DNA of 41,911 nt from Stappia sp. (GCA_002722295.1 PBLF01000011.1:1-41911); one strand, 5' to 3'. Counted from the stretch's first letter, positions 19,657 to 28,892 are shown. Notes: a model not told the origin generated them from the letters alone. Translations and numbers: made by a program.

Positions 19657-20295
19657 GTGCGTTTGAACCGCCGCCAGCTTCTCATTCGTTCCTCCGCCGG
19701 ACTTGCCGCCGCAGGTTTTGCGCTCAACGCGTTGCCGGCTTTTGCCCAGTCCGTCGATGTCGAGGAACTGATGACGCCGGGCCCGCTGCCCGAGATGGTC
19801 CTCGGCTCCGAGGATGCGCCGCTGACGATTGTCGAGTACGCCTCGATGACGTGCGGCCACTGTGCAAACTTCCACAAGTACAGCTATCCGCACCTCAAGT
19901 CGGAGTACATCGATACGGGCAAGGTGCGGTTCGTCTTCCGCGAGTTCCCGCTCGACCCGGTCGCAGCCGCTGCCTTCATGCTTGCCCGCGGGTTGCCCGA
20001 GGACAAGTATTTCGATGCCATCGACCTGATGTTCGAGACCCAGTCTTCATGGGCCTTCACCGATGACCCGTATACGGCGCTTCTCAAGCTCGGTCAGCAG
20101 ATCGGCTATACGAAAGAGACCGCCGAGAAGACCCTCGGGGACCAGAAGCTGCTCGACAGCATCACCGCGATCCGTGCGCGGGCTGGCGAGAAGTTCGGTG
20201 TCAAGTCGACCCCGACGTTCTTCTTCGACGGGAACATGGTCGGTGGCGCGCTGACGGTTGCGCAACTCGACGCGGAAATTGCAAAATACCTTTGA
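19657..20295 (+). CDS. DsbA-like thiol-disulfide oxidoreductase, exported
   Basis: A 212-residue periplasmic thioredoxin-fold protein of the DsbA/Thioredoxin_4 group. The N-terminus has a twin-arginine-like signal (NRRQLLIRSSAGLAAAGFAL ending at LPAFAQS). The redox motif is CGHC (MTCGHCANFH), and the cis-proline is in VKSTPTFFF. The helical insert between them is the usual DsbA pattern. I chose GTG 19657 because GGGAG lies 8 nt before it; reading from 19456 would put about 67 residues before the signal peptide. DsbA-like proteins form or shuffle disulfides in exported proteins; the partner is unknown. Confidence 0.92.
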   Translation: MRLNRRQLLIRSSAGLAAAGFALNALPAFAQSVDVEELMTPGPLPEMVLGSEDAPLTIVEYASMTCGHCANFHKYSYPHLKSEYIDTGKVRFVFREFPLDPVAAAAFMLARGLPEDKYFDAIDLMFETQSSWAFTDDPYTALLKLGQQIGYTKETAEKTLGDQKLLDSITAIRARAGEKFGVKSTPTFFFDGNMVGGALTVAQLDAEIAKYL

Positions 20296-20536
20296 TGGCC
20301 GGATCGGCCGCGCCTGACGCCGGGGTCTGATCGACACAAGGATCGGACGCCGGGGCCACGTGCGGCCCGGCCTTTCACGATCTTTCGCGCGATGTCGCGC
20401 GTCAGGAGATCAGGGGCCGGGCACGAATGGCGGCAAATGCGGCAGTTCGCAGGTGTGTCTCGCGGGTGCGCTTGCGCCCGCGCGTCTGCCGCTGTTCGCC
20501 TGCCGAATGCCTGTCCTCGGGCGGGGCGGCCCGTCC

Positions 20537-23500
20537 ATGAAATTTTCCAAGCTTCGTGTTCTCGGCTTCAAGTCCTTCGTCGAGCCGATGGAGTTCGTCA
20601 TCGGGGACGGGCTGACCGGTGTGGTCGGTCCCAACGGATGCGGCAAGTCCAACCTCGTCGAATCCCTTCGCTGGGTGATGGGCGAAAATTCCTACAAGAA
20701 CATGCGTGCGTCCGGCATGGACGACGTCATCTTCTCCGGCAGCCTCAACCGTCCGGCGCGCAACACGGCCGAGGTGACGCTGTTCCTCGACAATTCGGAT
20801 CGCACGGCGCCCGCCGGTTTCAACGATGCGGACACACTTGAGGTTACCCGCCGTATCGAGCGTGAATCCGGCTCCAACTACAAGATCAATGCCCGGGACG
20901 TGCGCGCCCGCGACGTGCAGCTTCTCTTTGCGGATGCCTCCACCGGTGCGCGGTCGCCGGCCCTTGTGCGTCAGGGACAGATCGGCGAACTCATCGCCGC
21001 CAAGCCGACCTCCCGCCGCCAGATCCTGGAAGAGGCCGCCGGGATTTCCGGGCTTCATTCGCGCCGGCACGAGGCCGAACTGCGCTTGCGTGCCGCCGAG
21101 CAGAACCTCGACAGGCTGGAGGACGTGCTTGTCCAGATCGACGGCCAGGTCGACAGTCTGCGCCGACAGGCGCGTCAGGCCGGGCGATTCCGCAATCTGT
21201 CCGCCGAAATCCGTTCCGCCGAGGCCAGCCTCTATTACCTGCGCTGGCTGGACTGTCGTGACCGTCTCTCTTCCGCCGAGGAGGAATTCCGGGCGGCGGA
21301 GGCATCGATGGGCGAGGCGGCCGCGCTTCAGGGCGAGGCGGCCCGGGTTCAGGCGATCGCCGCGCACAAGGTTCCGGAAATGCGCGAGGCATCGGCGAAG
21401 GCCGGCGCCGCGCTTCAGCGGCTCGTCATTGCACGCAACGAACTCGATGGCGAGGAGCGCCGCGTGCGCGAGCGGCTTGAGGATCTCTCCCGCCGGCTGC
21501 AACAGCTTCATCAGGACATTGCTCGCGAGGAGAGCCTGCTGGCCGACAACGACGGTCATCTTGCGACCCTGGCCGAGGAAGAAGAGGAACTGCGCGCCGA
21601 GACGCTGGAGGAAGAGGAACGTGCGGCCGAGGCCGCCGTGCGGGTGGAAGAAGCCGATGCGGTGGTGGCCGGTGCCGAGGAGCGCGTGTCCGCGCTGACC
21701 CAGGAGCAGGCGGGCATTCTCGCCCGCCGCCGTCAACTGGCGGAGGCCTTCGAGGCCGCGCGCGCGCGATCCGCCAAGCTTTCGCGTCAGCACGAGGCGG
21801 CGCGCGCCGACCTTGCGAGGCTCGAGGCCGAAGTCGAGGGCGCGCCCGACCTGGAAGCCGGTCGCGAGGCTCTCATGCTGGCGGAGGAGGTTCTGGCGCG
21901 CGCCGAGGAGGACGTGCTGGAAGCGGAGGAGCGCACCGCGTCCGCCCGGGCGCGCCACGAGGGCGCGCGGGCGCCGCTCGGCGAGGCGGAGGCGGCGCTC
22001 TCCAGGCTGGAAACGGAAGCCCGAACGCTCGCGGAGGTTCTGGGCGAGGGCCAGTCCGGCGACCGGCCGGCCGTGGTCGAGGACATGTCCGCCAGTCCGG
22101 GCTACGAAACCGCGCTGGGCGCGGCCCTGGGCGAGGACCTGGATGCCCCGCTGGGTGGCGATGCTCCCATGCGCTGGTCGAACGCCGACGACGGCGGGAA
22201 GCCGGATGATCCATCGTTGCCCGCCGGCGCGGAACCACTCTCCGCCCATGTCGAGGCGCCCGGCGCGCTCGCCCGTAGGCTTGCCCAGATCGGCGTCGTG
22301 GAATCCGGGCAGGGGGAGGTGCTGGCCCGCGCGCTCGCACCCGGCCAGCGTCTCGTGACGCGGGACGGCGCCCTGTGGCGCTGGGACGGCTTTCGGATCG
22401 ATGCCGATGCGCCGACACCGGCAGCACAACGCCTTGCGCGCAAGAATCGTCTTGCCGCGCTGGATGGCGAGATCGCGCTTGGCGCGGAGACGCTCGAGGC
22501 AAGGCGAGCCGGGTTCGAGGAACTGGGAGAGGCCCTGCGGCAGGCGGGGGATGCGGAAGGAGCGGCGCGCCAGCGTGTTCGCGACCTGCGCGGCCAGGCG
22601 GAGACCGAACGACAGCGCGTGCTGCGGCTGGAACGTGCCCATGCCGAGGCCGAGGCGCGTCTCGGCTCGCTGCGCGATGCGCTGGAGCGTCTGACCGGAG
22701 ACCTTGAGGATGCACGCATGGCGGCCGCGGAGGCGGGCGAGGCCATGCGCGAGATCGAGGAAGACGAGGGACTTGCCCGGGCGATCGAGGAAGCGCGCGC
22801 CGCTCTTTCCGAAGCCAGGGCCGCTCAGTCGCGCGAGCGCGCGGCGGCCGAGGGGATCGCCAGGGAAGGCGAGATGCGACGCCGTCGCGTCGAGGCGATC
22901 GCGCGTGAACGGGCCGCCTGGACCCAGCGCGCGGCGGGAGCCCGCGAACAGGTGGAGACGCTTCGCGACCGCATGGAAGCTGCGGAAGAGGAGCGCGCGG
23001 ACCTGATCGAGGCACCCGACGACATCGAGATCCGTCGTCGCGACTTGCTGAGCGGGATTTCACGGGCGGAAGCCGAGAGGCAGGCGGCCGACGACGCGCT
23101 GGTCGCCGCCGAGACGCATCAGCGCGAGGCGGATCAGGCCGCGCAGGCTGCGTTGTCCGCGCTCTCGCAGGCGCGCGAGCGAAAGATTCGCGCCGAGGAG
23201 AGGCTGGGGGCGGCCACATCGCGCAAGGCCGAGATCGAGGCCCTGATCGACGAGGCCCTGGAAGTGCCCGTGACCGCGCTGCCGGGACTTGCGGGACTGA
23301 AGGAAGGCGCGCCGCTGCCCGATCCCGACGCCATCGAGCGGCGGGTTGAACGTCTCAAGGCTGAGCGTGAGCGCCTTGGGGGCGTCAACCTGCGCGCCGA
23401 GGACGAGCTGCGGGAGATCGAGGACCAGCGCGGCACGCTGACCGGCGAGCGCGACGATCTGATCGAGGCGATCAAGCGGCTTCGCGGCGCGATCTCCAAC

Positions 23501-24001
23501 ATCAATCGCGAGGCGCGCGAACGGCTTCTCAATGCCTTCGACATCGTGAACGGGCATTTCCAGCGTCTCTTCACGCATCTCTTCGGCGGCGGAACGGCCG
23601 AGCTTCAACTTGTCGATGCCGAGGATCCGCTCGATGCCGGCCTCGAGATCATCGCCCGCCCGCCGGGCAAGAAGCCGCAGACGATGACCCTTTTGTCGGG
23701 TGGCGAACAGGCGCTCACCGCGATGGCGCTGATCTTTGCCGTCTTCCTGACCAATCCGGCGCCCATCTGCGTGCTCGACGAGGTCGATGCGCCGCTGGAT
23801 GACGCCAATGTCGAGCGCTACTGCGACCTTCTCGACGAGATGACGCGCTCCACCGCGACCCGCTTTGTCGTCATCACTCACAATCCGATCACGATGGCGC
23901 GGATGAACCGGCTTTTCGGCGTGACCATGGCCGAGCGCGGGGTCTCGCAGCTCGTCTCCGTCGACCTGGAGACCGCGGAGCGATTCCTTGAGGTCGTGTA
24001 A
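20537..24001 (+). CDS. smc: Chromosome segregation protein SMC
   Basis: ATPase of the bacterial condensin, which organises and segregates the chromosome with ScpA and ScpB (not in this window). The 1154-residue protein has the Walker A motif GPNGCGKSN near residue 32, a long heptad-rich coiled coil, a hinge (about residues 510-620), the returning coil, then the ABC signature LLSGGEQALTAMAL and Walker B ICVLDEVDAPLDD. The coiled coils are very rich in Ala, Glu and Arg, as in other GC-rich alphaproteobacteria. The start is ATG 20537 (MKFSKLRVLGFKSF, the universal SMC beginning). The in-frame extension to 20360 looks non-coding. Confidence 0.98.
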   Translation: MKFSKLRVLGFKSFVEPMEFVIGDGLTGVVGPNGCGKSNLVESLRWVMGENSYKNMRASGMDDVIFSGSLNRPARNTAEVTLFLDNSDRTAPAGFNDADTLEVTRRIERESGSNYKINARDVRARDVQLLFADASTGARSPALVRQGQIGELIAAKPTSRRQILEEAAGISGLHSRRHEAELRLRAAEQNLDRLEDVLVQIDGQVDSLRRQARQAGRFRNLSAEIRSAEASLYYLRWLDCRDRLSSAEEEFRAAEASMGEAAALQGEAARVQAIAAHKVPEMREASAKAGAALQRLVIARNELDGEERRVRERLEDLSRRLQQLHQDIAREESLLADNDGHLATLAEEEEELRAETLEEEERAAEAAVRVEEADAVVAGAEERVSALTQEQAGILARRRQLAEAFEAARARSAKLSRQHEAARADLARLEAEVEGAPDLEAGREALMLAEEVLARAEEDVLEAEERTASARARHEGARAPLGEAEAALSRLETEARTLAEVLGEGQSGDRPAVVEDMSASPGYETALGAALGEDLDAPLGGDAPMRWSNADDGGKPDDPSLPAGAEPLSAHVEAPGALARRLAQIGVVESGQGEVLARALAPGQRLVTRDGALWRWDGFRIDADAPTPAAQRLARKNRLAALDGEIALGAETLEARRAGFEELGEALRQAGDAEGAARQRVRDLRGQAETERQRVLRLERAHAEAEARLGSLRDALERLTGDLEDARMAAAEAGEAMREIEEDEGLARAIEEARAALSEARAAQSRERAAAEGIAREGEMRRRRVEAIARERAAWTQRAAGAREQVETLRDRMEAAEEERADLIEAPDDIEIRRRDLLSGISRAEAERQAADDALVAAETHQREADQAAQAALSALSQARERKIRAEERLGAATSRKAEIEALIDEALEVPVTALPGLAGLKEGAPLPDPDAIERRVERLKAERERLGGVNLRAEDELREIEDQRGTLTGERDDLIEAIKRLRGAISNINREARERLLNAFDIVNGHFQRLFTHLFGGGTAELQLVDAEDPLDAGLEIIARPPGKKPQTMTLLSGGEQALTAMALIFAVFLTNPAPICVLDEVDAPLDDANVERYCDLLDEMTRSTATRFVVITHNPITMARMNRLFGVTMAERGVSQLVSVDLETAERFLEVV

Positions 24002-24118
24002 GCGGGCATCGAGGCTGCGCGGGGCGGCCGGCAAAAAGCGCGCAAGGGACTGTTGTGCGCCTGTGCGTGGACTGGAAAAACGATATAAAACAATAGGTTG
24101 AATGCACTCTATGTCGCC

Positions 24119-24146
24119 TTGACAGGGGCGGGGGTGCCGACTATGG
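24119..24146 (+). promoter_or_regulatory. Probable promoter of the Fo ATP synthase operon
   Basis: A perfect TTGACA (24119-24124) followed by a 16-bp spacer and CTATGG (24141-24146), a weak -10 of the kind common in GC-rich alphaproteobacteria. It lies 66 bp before the atpI start codon in a 210-bp gap after smc. It is judged by eye only. Confidence 0.5.
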
Positions 24147-24211
24147 TGCGCCCGACTTTCAGGGGCAGGCGGCGTTCGCCGGTGTGGTTCGAGAAAAGGA
24201 GACGGCAGGTG

Positions 24212-24586
24212 ATGTCTCCGGACAGGAACGGACCGGACAGCGAGAGGCGGCTCACGGAAGCGGAACTGTCCGAGCGAAGAAGCCGGCTGGTTCGTGAGCT
24301 CGAGGAGCGATCCGGAACCAAGGAGAAATCCGGTCCGGCAAGCACCTCGTCCACGGGTCAGGGAGCCGCTCAGGCCATGAAGCTGTCGACGGAGTTCGTC
24401 GCCGGCGTTCTGGTTGGAGCGGGGATCGGCTGGTTGATTGACCGCAGTGCAGGCACGTCTCCCTGGGGGCTGATCGTGTTCTTGCTGCTGGGCTTCGTTG
24501 CCGGGGTGCTCAATGTGTTGCGATCCGCCGGAGTTGTGGCGGACCCTGCGCAGGAGCGTCGAGGCGACCGTGACGGACGGACCTGA
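24212..24586 (+). CDS. atpI: ATP synthase protein I (AtpI)
   Basis: Small accessory membrane protein (124 residues) that in other bacteria assists c-ring assembly or magnesium supply to the ATP synthase. A charged N-terminal region (DSERRLTEAELSERRSRLVRELEER) precedes two membrane helices (about residues 55-75 and 83-105). Between them lies the AtpI/Gp1 signature GAGIGWLIDRSAGTSPWG. The start ATG 24212 follows AAGGAG at 10 nt; a GTG three bases earlier is also possible. First gene of the Fo operon, 53 bp before atpB. Confidence 0.9.
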   Translation: MSPDRNGPDSERRLTEAELSERRSRLVRELEERSGTKEKSGPASTSSTGQGAAQAMKLSTEFVAGVLVGAGIGWLIDRSAGTSPWGLIVFLLLGFVAGVLNVLRSAGVVADPAQERRGDRDGRT

Positions 24587-24639
24587 ACCAGATACGGCGC
24601 GAAAGCGTTCCATGCGACCGCTAAAGAGGGGCTGACCCG

Positions 24640-25398
24640 GTGGCGAACGACCCGATCCATCAGTTCCAGATTACCAAGCTTGTCCCGATCGAGGTCGGCG
24701 GGCTTGATCTGTCCTTCACCAATTCGGCTCTTTTCATGGTCGTGACGACCGCGACCGTGGCCATGTTCCTGATCCTGTCGACGAGCGGGCGCGGCCTCGT
24801 TCCCGGCCGCTGGCAGTCGATCGCGGAAATGAGCTACGAGTTCGTTGCCGGAACCTTGCGAAGCTCAGCCGGCAACGAGGGGATGCGCTTCTTCCCGCTC
24901 GTGTTTTCGCTGTTCATGTTCGTCCTGATGGCGAACCTGCTCGGCATGTTCCCCTACTTCTTCACCGTCACCAGCCACATCATCGTCACCTTCGCTCTGT
25001 CGATCCTGGTGATCGGGACCGTGCTGGTCTACGGCTTCGCCCGCCACGGGCTGAAGTTCCTCAAGCTGTTCACGCCGGATGGCGTGCCGCCCGCGCTGTT
25101 CATTCTCGTGACGCCGATCGAGATCATCTCGTTCCTGTCGCGTCCGGTCAGCCTGTCGGTTCGTCTTTTCGCGAACATGCTTGCGGGTCACATCACGCTC
25201 AAGGTCTTCGCCGGCTTCGTCACGTCGCTCCTCGCGGCGGAAGGGCTTGGCGTGTTCGGCCCGGTCTTCTCCATCCTGCCGCTCGGCATGACGGTGGCCC
25301 TGACCGGTCTCGAGTTCCTCGTGGCCTTCCTTCAGGCCTACGTGTTCACGGTTCTGACTTGCATGTACCTCAACGATGCCCTGCATCCGAGCCACTAG
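24640..25398 (+). CDS. atpB: ATP synthase Fo subunit a
   Basis: Stator half-channel subunit of the proton-driven ATP synthase. The 252-residue protein has five or six membrane helices. The essential arginine is in the conserved [14 protein letters not shown] (about residue 180), and the last helix carries [27 protein letters not shown]. It begins with GTG at 24640, preceded by AGAGGGG. A stem-loop (25413-25436) separates it from atpE. Confidence 0.97.
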   Translation: MANDPIHQFQITKLVPIEVGGLDLSFTNSALFMVVTTATVAMFLILSTSGRGLVPGRWQSIAEMSYEFVAGTLRSSAGNEGMRFFPLVFSLFMFVLMANLLGMFPYFFTVTSHIIVTFALSILVIGTVLVYGFARHGLKFLKLFTPDGVPPALFILVTPIEIISFLSRPVSLSVRLFANMLAGHITLKVFAGFVTSLLAAEGLGVFGPVFSILPLGMTVALTGLEFLVAFLQAYVFTVLTCMYLNDALHPSH

Positions 25399-25412
25399 AA
25401 GTCAGTTTGGTT

Positions 25413-25436
25413 CGGCTCCGCAATAAGGCGGAGCCG
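25413..25436 (+). promoter_or_regulatory. Stem-loop between atpB and atpE
   Basis: Perfect 9-bp stem CGGCTCCGC (25413-25421) with GCGGAGCCG (25428-25436) and loop AATAAG. No T-run follows, so it is not a classic terminator. Its place just ahead of atpE suggests an mRNA-processing or stability element. Confidence 0.7.
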
Positions 25437-25476
25437 TCGTTACGTCGCTGCAATCTCATCTCAAGGAGCAAGTGTC

Positions 25477-25704
25477 ATGGAAGCTGAAGCAGCAAAGTAC
25501 ATCGGTGCGGGTCTCGCCTGCCTCGGCATGGCCGGTACCGCTCTCGGCCTCGGCAACATTTTCGGCAGCTACCTCTCGGGCGCGCTGCGCAACCCGTCTG
25601 CCGCCGACGGCCAGTTCGGCCGCCTCATCTTCGGCTTTGCCGTGACCGAGGCGCTCGGCATCTTCTCGCTTCTCGTCGCTCTTCTCCTGCTCTTCGCCGT
25701 CTAA
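25477..25704 (+). CDS. atpE: ATP synthase Fo subunit c
   Basis: Proteolipid of the rotating c-ring, 75 residues in two membrane helices. The first has the glycine-rich pattern [19 protein letters not shown], the polar loop is [14 protein letters not shown], and the second helix carries the proton-binding glutamate in [11 protein letters not shown]. An AAGGAG ribosome-binding sequence sits 9 nt before the ATG, the strongest in this operon, which fits the need for many c copies per complex. Hairpins flank the gene on both sides. Confidence 0.97.
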   Translation: MEAEAAKYIGAGLACLGMAGTALGLGNIFGSYLSGALRNPSAADGQFGRLIFGFAVTEALGIFSLLVALLLLFAV

Positions 25705-25741
25705 GACCGCGTTAGATCAGCGTCAGCGACGCAAAAGTTCG

Positions 25742-25790
25742 GCCGGGCGCAGGTCTTGCGCCCGGCTGCGCATCCGGCATCCCGGATGCG
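25742..25790 (+). promoter_or_regulatory. Two tandem hairpins between atpE and atpF'
   Basis: First hairpin: GCCGGGCGCA (25742-25751) pairs perfectly with TGCGCCCGGC (25757-25766), loop GGTCT. Second hairpin: CGCATCCGG (25769-25777) pairs with CCGGATGCG (25782-25790), loop CATC. Neither has a following T-run. They would protect the 3' end of an atpE-containing transcript or attenuate reading into the b-subunit genes. Confidence 0.75.
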
Positions 25791-25817
25791 TGACTGTCTG
25801 CGGCATTGGAGACGAAA

Positions 25818-26387
25818 ATGGCCACGACCGGCGCCGAGTCCCAGAGCGATAGCAACGCCCACGGCGTTATCGAGATTCCCGCCGACGAGCATTCGGTCGG
25901 CACGTTCCCGCCGTTTGACGGCTCGACCTATGCCTCGCAGATCCTGTGGCTGGCCATCACCTTCGGCCTGCTCTACTGGATCATGAGCAAGGTTGCGCTT
26001 CCGCGCATCAGCGGCATCCTTGAGGATCGCCGCGACCGAATTGCCGGCGACCTCGCCGAGGCGAACCGCCTGAACGAGGAAAGCAACGCCGCCATCGCCG
26101 CTTACGAGCAGGCGCTCGCGGAGGCGCGTGACAAGGCTCACGGCATCGCGCAGGAGACGCGCGACAAGCTGAAGGCCGATATCGATCGCCGCCGCGAGGA
26201 GACCGAGAGCCAGCTCACCGAGAAGCTTTCGGCCGCCGAGAAGCGCATCTCCGAGATCAAGGGCGAGGCTCTCGCCAGCGTTGGCGAGATTGCTTCAGAG
26301 ACCACTGCCGCTCTCGTCGAGAGCCTTGTCGGCAAGGCGCCGACGAAGACGGACCTGAAGAAGGCCGTCGACGCGGCGATGAAGTGA
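25818..26387 (+). CDS. ATP synthase Fo subunit b' (AtpF2/AtpG type)
   Basis: One of two b-type peripheral-stalk subunits. The 189-residue protein has a polar N-terminal tail, one membrane helix (ILWLAITFGLLYWIMSKV, about residues 40-57), then a long charged coiled coil. The LEDRRDRIAGDLAEANRLNEES segment is typical of b' in photosynthetic and alphaproteobacterial enzymes. The start ATG 25818 follows GGAGA; the ORF can be read from TTG 25806, which I reject. It is followed after 10 bp by the b subunit gene, with which it forms a heterodimer. Confidence 0.93.
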   Translation: MATTGAESQSDSNAHGVIEIPADEHSVGTFPPFDGSTYASQILWLAITFGLLYWIMSKVALPRISGILEDRRDRIAGDLAEANRLNEESNAAIAAYEQALAEARDKAHGIAQETRDKLKADIDRRREETESQLTEKLSAAEKRISEIKGEALASVGEIASETTAALVESLVGKAPTKTDLKKAVDAAMK

Positions 26388-26397
26388 GGACGCTCTG

Positions 26398-26877
26398 ATG
26401 GACGCCACAGCATGGGCCCTGGTCGGCCTTATTCTCTTCCTGGGCATCATCGCCTATTTCAAGGTTCCGGGCATGATTTCCGGCGCGCTGGACAAGCGCG
26501 CGGACACCATCCGCAAGGAACTTGATGACGCCCGCCGTCTGCGCGAGGAGGCCCAGGCCCTTCTCGCCGACTACCAGCGCCGCCGCAACGAGGCGGAAGC
26601 CGAGGCCGAGGGCATCGTTGCCGAGGCAAAGCGCGAGGCCGAACGCATGACCGTCGAGGCCAACGAGGCGCTTGACGATCTCATCGCGCGCCGCACCGCC
26701 GCCGCAGAGGCCAAGATCTCCCAGGCCGAGGGGCAGGCGATCGCCGAGGTCCGCGCCAGGGCAACCGATCTGGCCGTCATGGCGGCCCGCGAGATCCTGG
26801 AAAAGACGGTGCCGGGCAAGGTCGGGGACGACCTGCTCTCCAAGAGCATCACCGAGGTCAAGACCCGTCTCAACTGA
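26398..26877 (+). CDS. atpF: ATP synthase Fo subunit b
   Basis: Second peripheral-stalk subunit, 159 residues, with an N-terminal membrane helix (WALVGLILFLGIIAYFKVPG) and a long coiled coil (about residues 30-130). This ends in the delta-binding region AAREILEKTVPGKVGDDLLSKSI. GAGGA lies just before the ATG. It is the last gene of the Fo operon and is followed by a strong terminator. The F1 genes (atpHAGDC) are not here, as is usual in alphaproteobacteria. Confidence 0.95.
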   Translation: MDATAWALVGLILFLGIIAYFKVPGMISGALDKRADTIRKELDDARRLREEAQALLADYQRRRNEAEAEAEGIVAEAKREAERMTVEANEALDDLIARRTAAAEAKISQAEGQAIAEVRARATDLAVMAAREILEKTVPGKVGDDLLSKSITEVKTRLN

Positions 26878-26923
26878 TGAGGCGGATCGTCCGGGCTCTT
26901 CCGGAGATCACCAGAGACAAGTG

Positions 26924-26959
26924 AAATGGCCTCGGATCGTACGGTCCGGGGCCATTTTC
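26924..26959 (+). terminator. Rho-independent terminator after atpF
   Basis: Long stem beginning AAATGGCC (26924-26931) and ending GGCCATTTT (26950-26958), with further inner pairing (CGGA with TCCG). The right arm ends in TTTT. It lies between the convergent atpF and rnhB genes; because both ends are A/T-rich it may work in both directions. Confidence 0.85.
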
Positions 26960-26997
26960 GTTGGTGTGGTGGTTGCCCGACAGTGCCTTGGGCGGGA

Positions 26998-27663
26998 TCA
27001 GCCGGCGGCATCCAGCAGCGCCGCGATCGGACGAAAGCTCTTGCGGTGAAGCGGCGTCACGCCAGCGGTGGCAAGCGCTGCCGCATGGGCTGCCGTGCCA
27101 TAGCCCTTGTGACGGGCAAGGCCGTGGTCCGGCCAGACCGGATCCATGCGCTTCATGAGCCGGTCCCGTGCGACCTTGGCGACGATGGACGCGGCGGCGA
27201 TGCACTGCAGTCGGGCATCGCCCTTCACGACCGCGATCCCTGGAGCGGGAAGGCCCGGGGGCACATCGCGGCCGTCGACGAGGCAGAAGGAGGGTGCGAT
27301 CTCGAGCGCCCGGGTCGCGTGTGCCATTGCGCCGAGCGTGGCGGCGCGAATGTTGAGCGTGTCGATTGTGGCCGGCGACGCGAAGGCGACCCCCACGTGG
27401 GCCTTGGCGAGGATCTCCTCGTAAAGACCTTCACGGGTGGCTTCGCTCAGCGCCTTGGAATCGGCAAGTCCATGCGGAATGTCGCCTGGTATCAGAACCA
27501 CGGCAGCCACGGCCACCGGCCCGGCCCAGGGTCCGCGCCCCGCTTCATCGATGCCCGCGAGCCGGTTGTCGAAGGTCGCCGCGATCCGGGCTTCCGCTTC
27601 CGGGTCCATCGTTTCCGGAACATCGATCTTGTCGAAGAGCGGCATCGCGCCTTTCAGGGACAT
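26998..27663 (-). CDS. rnhB: Ribonuclease HII
   Basis: Removes ribonucleotides embedded in DNA and cleaves RNA-DNA hybrids. The 221-residue protein carries the DEAGRGPWAGPV motif with catalytic Asp39-Glu40, the middle Asp in DSKALSE/CLVDGRD and the C-terminal AAASIVAKVARDR. I chose ATG 27663 because AAGGA sits 7 nt upstream; the frame can be read to 27924 but that would overlap the upstream radical SAM gene. It lies 98 bp downstream of that gene on the same strand and may share its promoter. Confidence 0.96.
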   Translation of the reverse strand: MSLKGAMPLFDKIDVPETMDPEAEARIAATFDNRLAGIDEAGRGPWAGPVAVAAVVLIPGDIPHGLADSKALSEATREGLYEEILAKAHVGVAFASPATIDTLNIRAATLGAMAHATRALEIAPSFCLVDGRDVPPGLPAPGIAVVKGDARLQCIAAASIVAKVARDRLMKRMDPVWPDHGLARHKGYGTAAHAAALATAGVTPLHRKSFRPIAALLDAAG

Positions 27664-27761
27664 TGGCAATCCTTGGATGTGTGGACAGGCGACGGGCGGC
27701 GTGTTTCGGACAGTCCTGCCCAATCCGGTCCCGCCTGACAAGCCTCGGCCACGGACACACC

Positions 27762-28892
27762 CTAGAAAAGCCTGAGCTGTACCCCGCCGGCCTGCGGGGC
27801 AAGGAAGTTCTCCGCGGAAAGTCTTCGGCGGCGCTGGTTGAAGCCGATGCGTTTCGCGGCAATCTGGAACCGCCTGGCGAGCTGTTCTGCATAGGGACCT
27901 TCGCCCTTCATCCGCTTCTGCCACTGGGCATCATAGTCCTTTCCGCCGCGCATGGAGCGGATGAGGTTCATCACATGGCGGAAACTGTCCGGCCGGTGCC
28001 GCAACAACCAGTCGCGAAACAGGGGGCTGACCTCGATGGGCAGCCGGAGAAGGATGTATCCGGCCTCTCGCGCCCCTGCTTCATGAGCGGCTTCCAGGAT
28101 CTTCTCCATCTCGGAATCCGTGAGGGCGGGAATGACCGGGGCGACCATGACGCTCGCCGGCACGCCCGCCTCGTTGAGTCCCCGGATCGCGGCAAGGCGT
28201 TTCTCGGGCGTTGCGGCGCGCGGCTCCATGGAGCGTGCGAGCTTGCGGTCGAGCGTGGTGACGGACAGGGCGACTTTCACCAGCCCCCGTTCGGCCATAG
28301 GCGCCAGAATGTCGAGATCGCGCAGAACCAGCGCCGATTTGGTGACGATGCCCACCGGATGATTGCATCGGTCGAGCACCTGAAGGATGTCGCGCATCAC
28401 CTTCCAGTCGCGTTCGATGGGCTGATAGGGGTCGGTGTTCGTTCCGATGGCAATGGTGCGGGGCGTGTAGCCCGGTCGGGAAAGCTCGCGCTCGAGAAGC
28501 TCGGCCGCATTAGGCTTCACGGTCAGGCGGCTTTCGAAGTCGAGCCCGGGCGAAAGTCCCACATAGGCGTGGCTCGGCCGGGCGAAACAATAGATGCAAC
28601 CATGCTCGCACCCCCGATAGGGATTGATCGAGCGATCGAAGGAGATGTCGGGCGACTCGTTGCGCGTGATGATCGTGCGCGCGCGTTCCTCGTGGACCTG
28701 CGTCCGAAGGGCCTGGATTTCGTCTAGCGTTCCCCAGCCGTCATCGAAGGCTTCGAGAGCCTCCTTCTCGAATCGGCCCGCCATGTTGAGGCCTGCACCG
28801 CGTCCGCGCGCGCCGGCAATGTCGCCTTCGGGCCGCGAACCCGGCTCGGGCACTTGCACCTGATCGGGTGTTTTGGGGAGTGAAAATCCCAT
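27762..28892 (-). CDS. PA0069-family radical SAM protein
   Basis: A 376-residue radical S-adenosylmethionine enzyme. The cluster motif is CEHGCIYC (about residues 95-102), preceded by FDRSINPYRG, which is typical of the PA0069/Rv2578c group. That group is distantly similar to spore photoproduct lyase (SplB). Other conserved parts are GTNTDPYQPIE, ITKSALVLRDLDIL, SVTTLD and the C-terminal AKRIGFNQRRRRLS. The reaction is unknown; a DNA-repair role is suspected from the SplB likeness. A GAAC-N7-GAAC LexA-type box lies 69 bp upstream of the start and rnhB lies downstream, both pointing the same way. Confidence 0.93.
   Translation of the reverse strand: MGFSLPKTPDQVQVPEPGSRPEGDIAGARGRGAGLNMAGRFEKEALEAFDDGWGTLDEIQALRTQVHEERARTIITRNESPDISFDRSINPYRGCEHGCIYCFARPSHAYVGLSPGLDFESRLTVKPNAAELLERELSRPGYTPRTIAIGTNTDPYQPIERDWKVMRDILQVLDRCNHPVGIVTKSALVLRDLDILAPMAERGLVKVALSVTTLDRKLARSMEPRAATPEKRLAAIRGLNEAGVPASVMVAPVIPALTDSEMEKILEAAHEAGAREAGYILLRLPIEVSPLFRDWLLRHRPDSFRHVMNLIRSMRGGKDYDAQWQKRMKGEGPYAEQLARRFQIAAKRIGFNQRRRRLSAENFLAPQAGGVQLRLF

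Noticed and set aside
20402..22642. A 746-codon minus-strand frame antisense to smc
   Set aside because: smc is unmistakable; the antisense frame has no motif and reflects skewed codon use.
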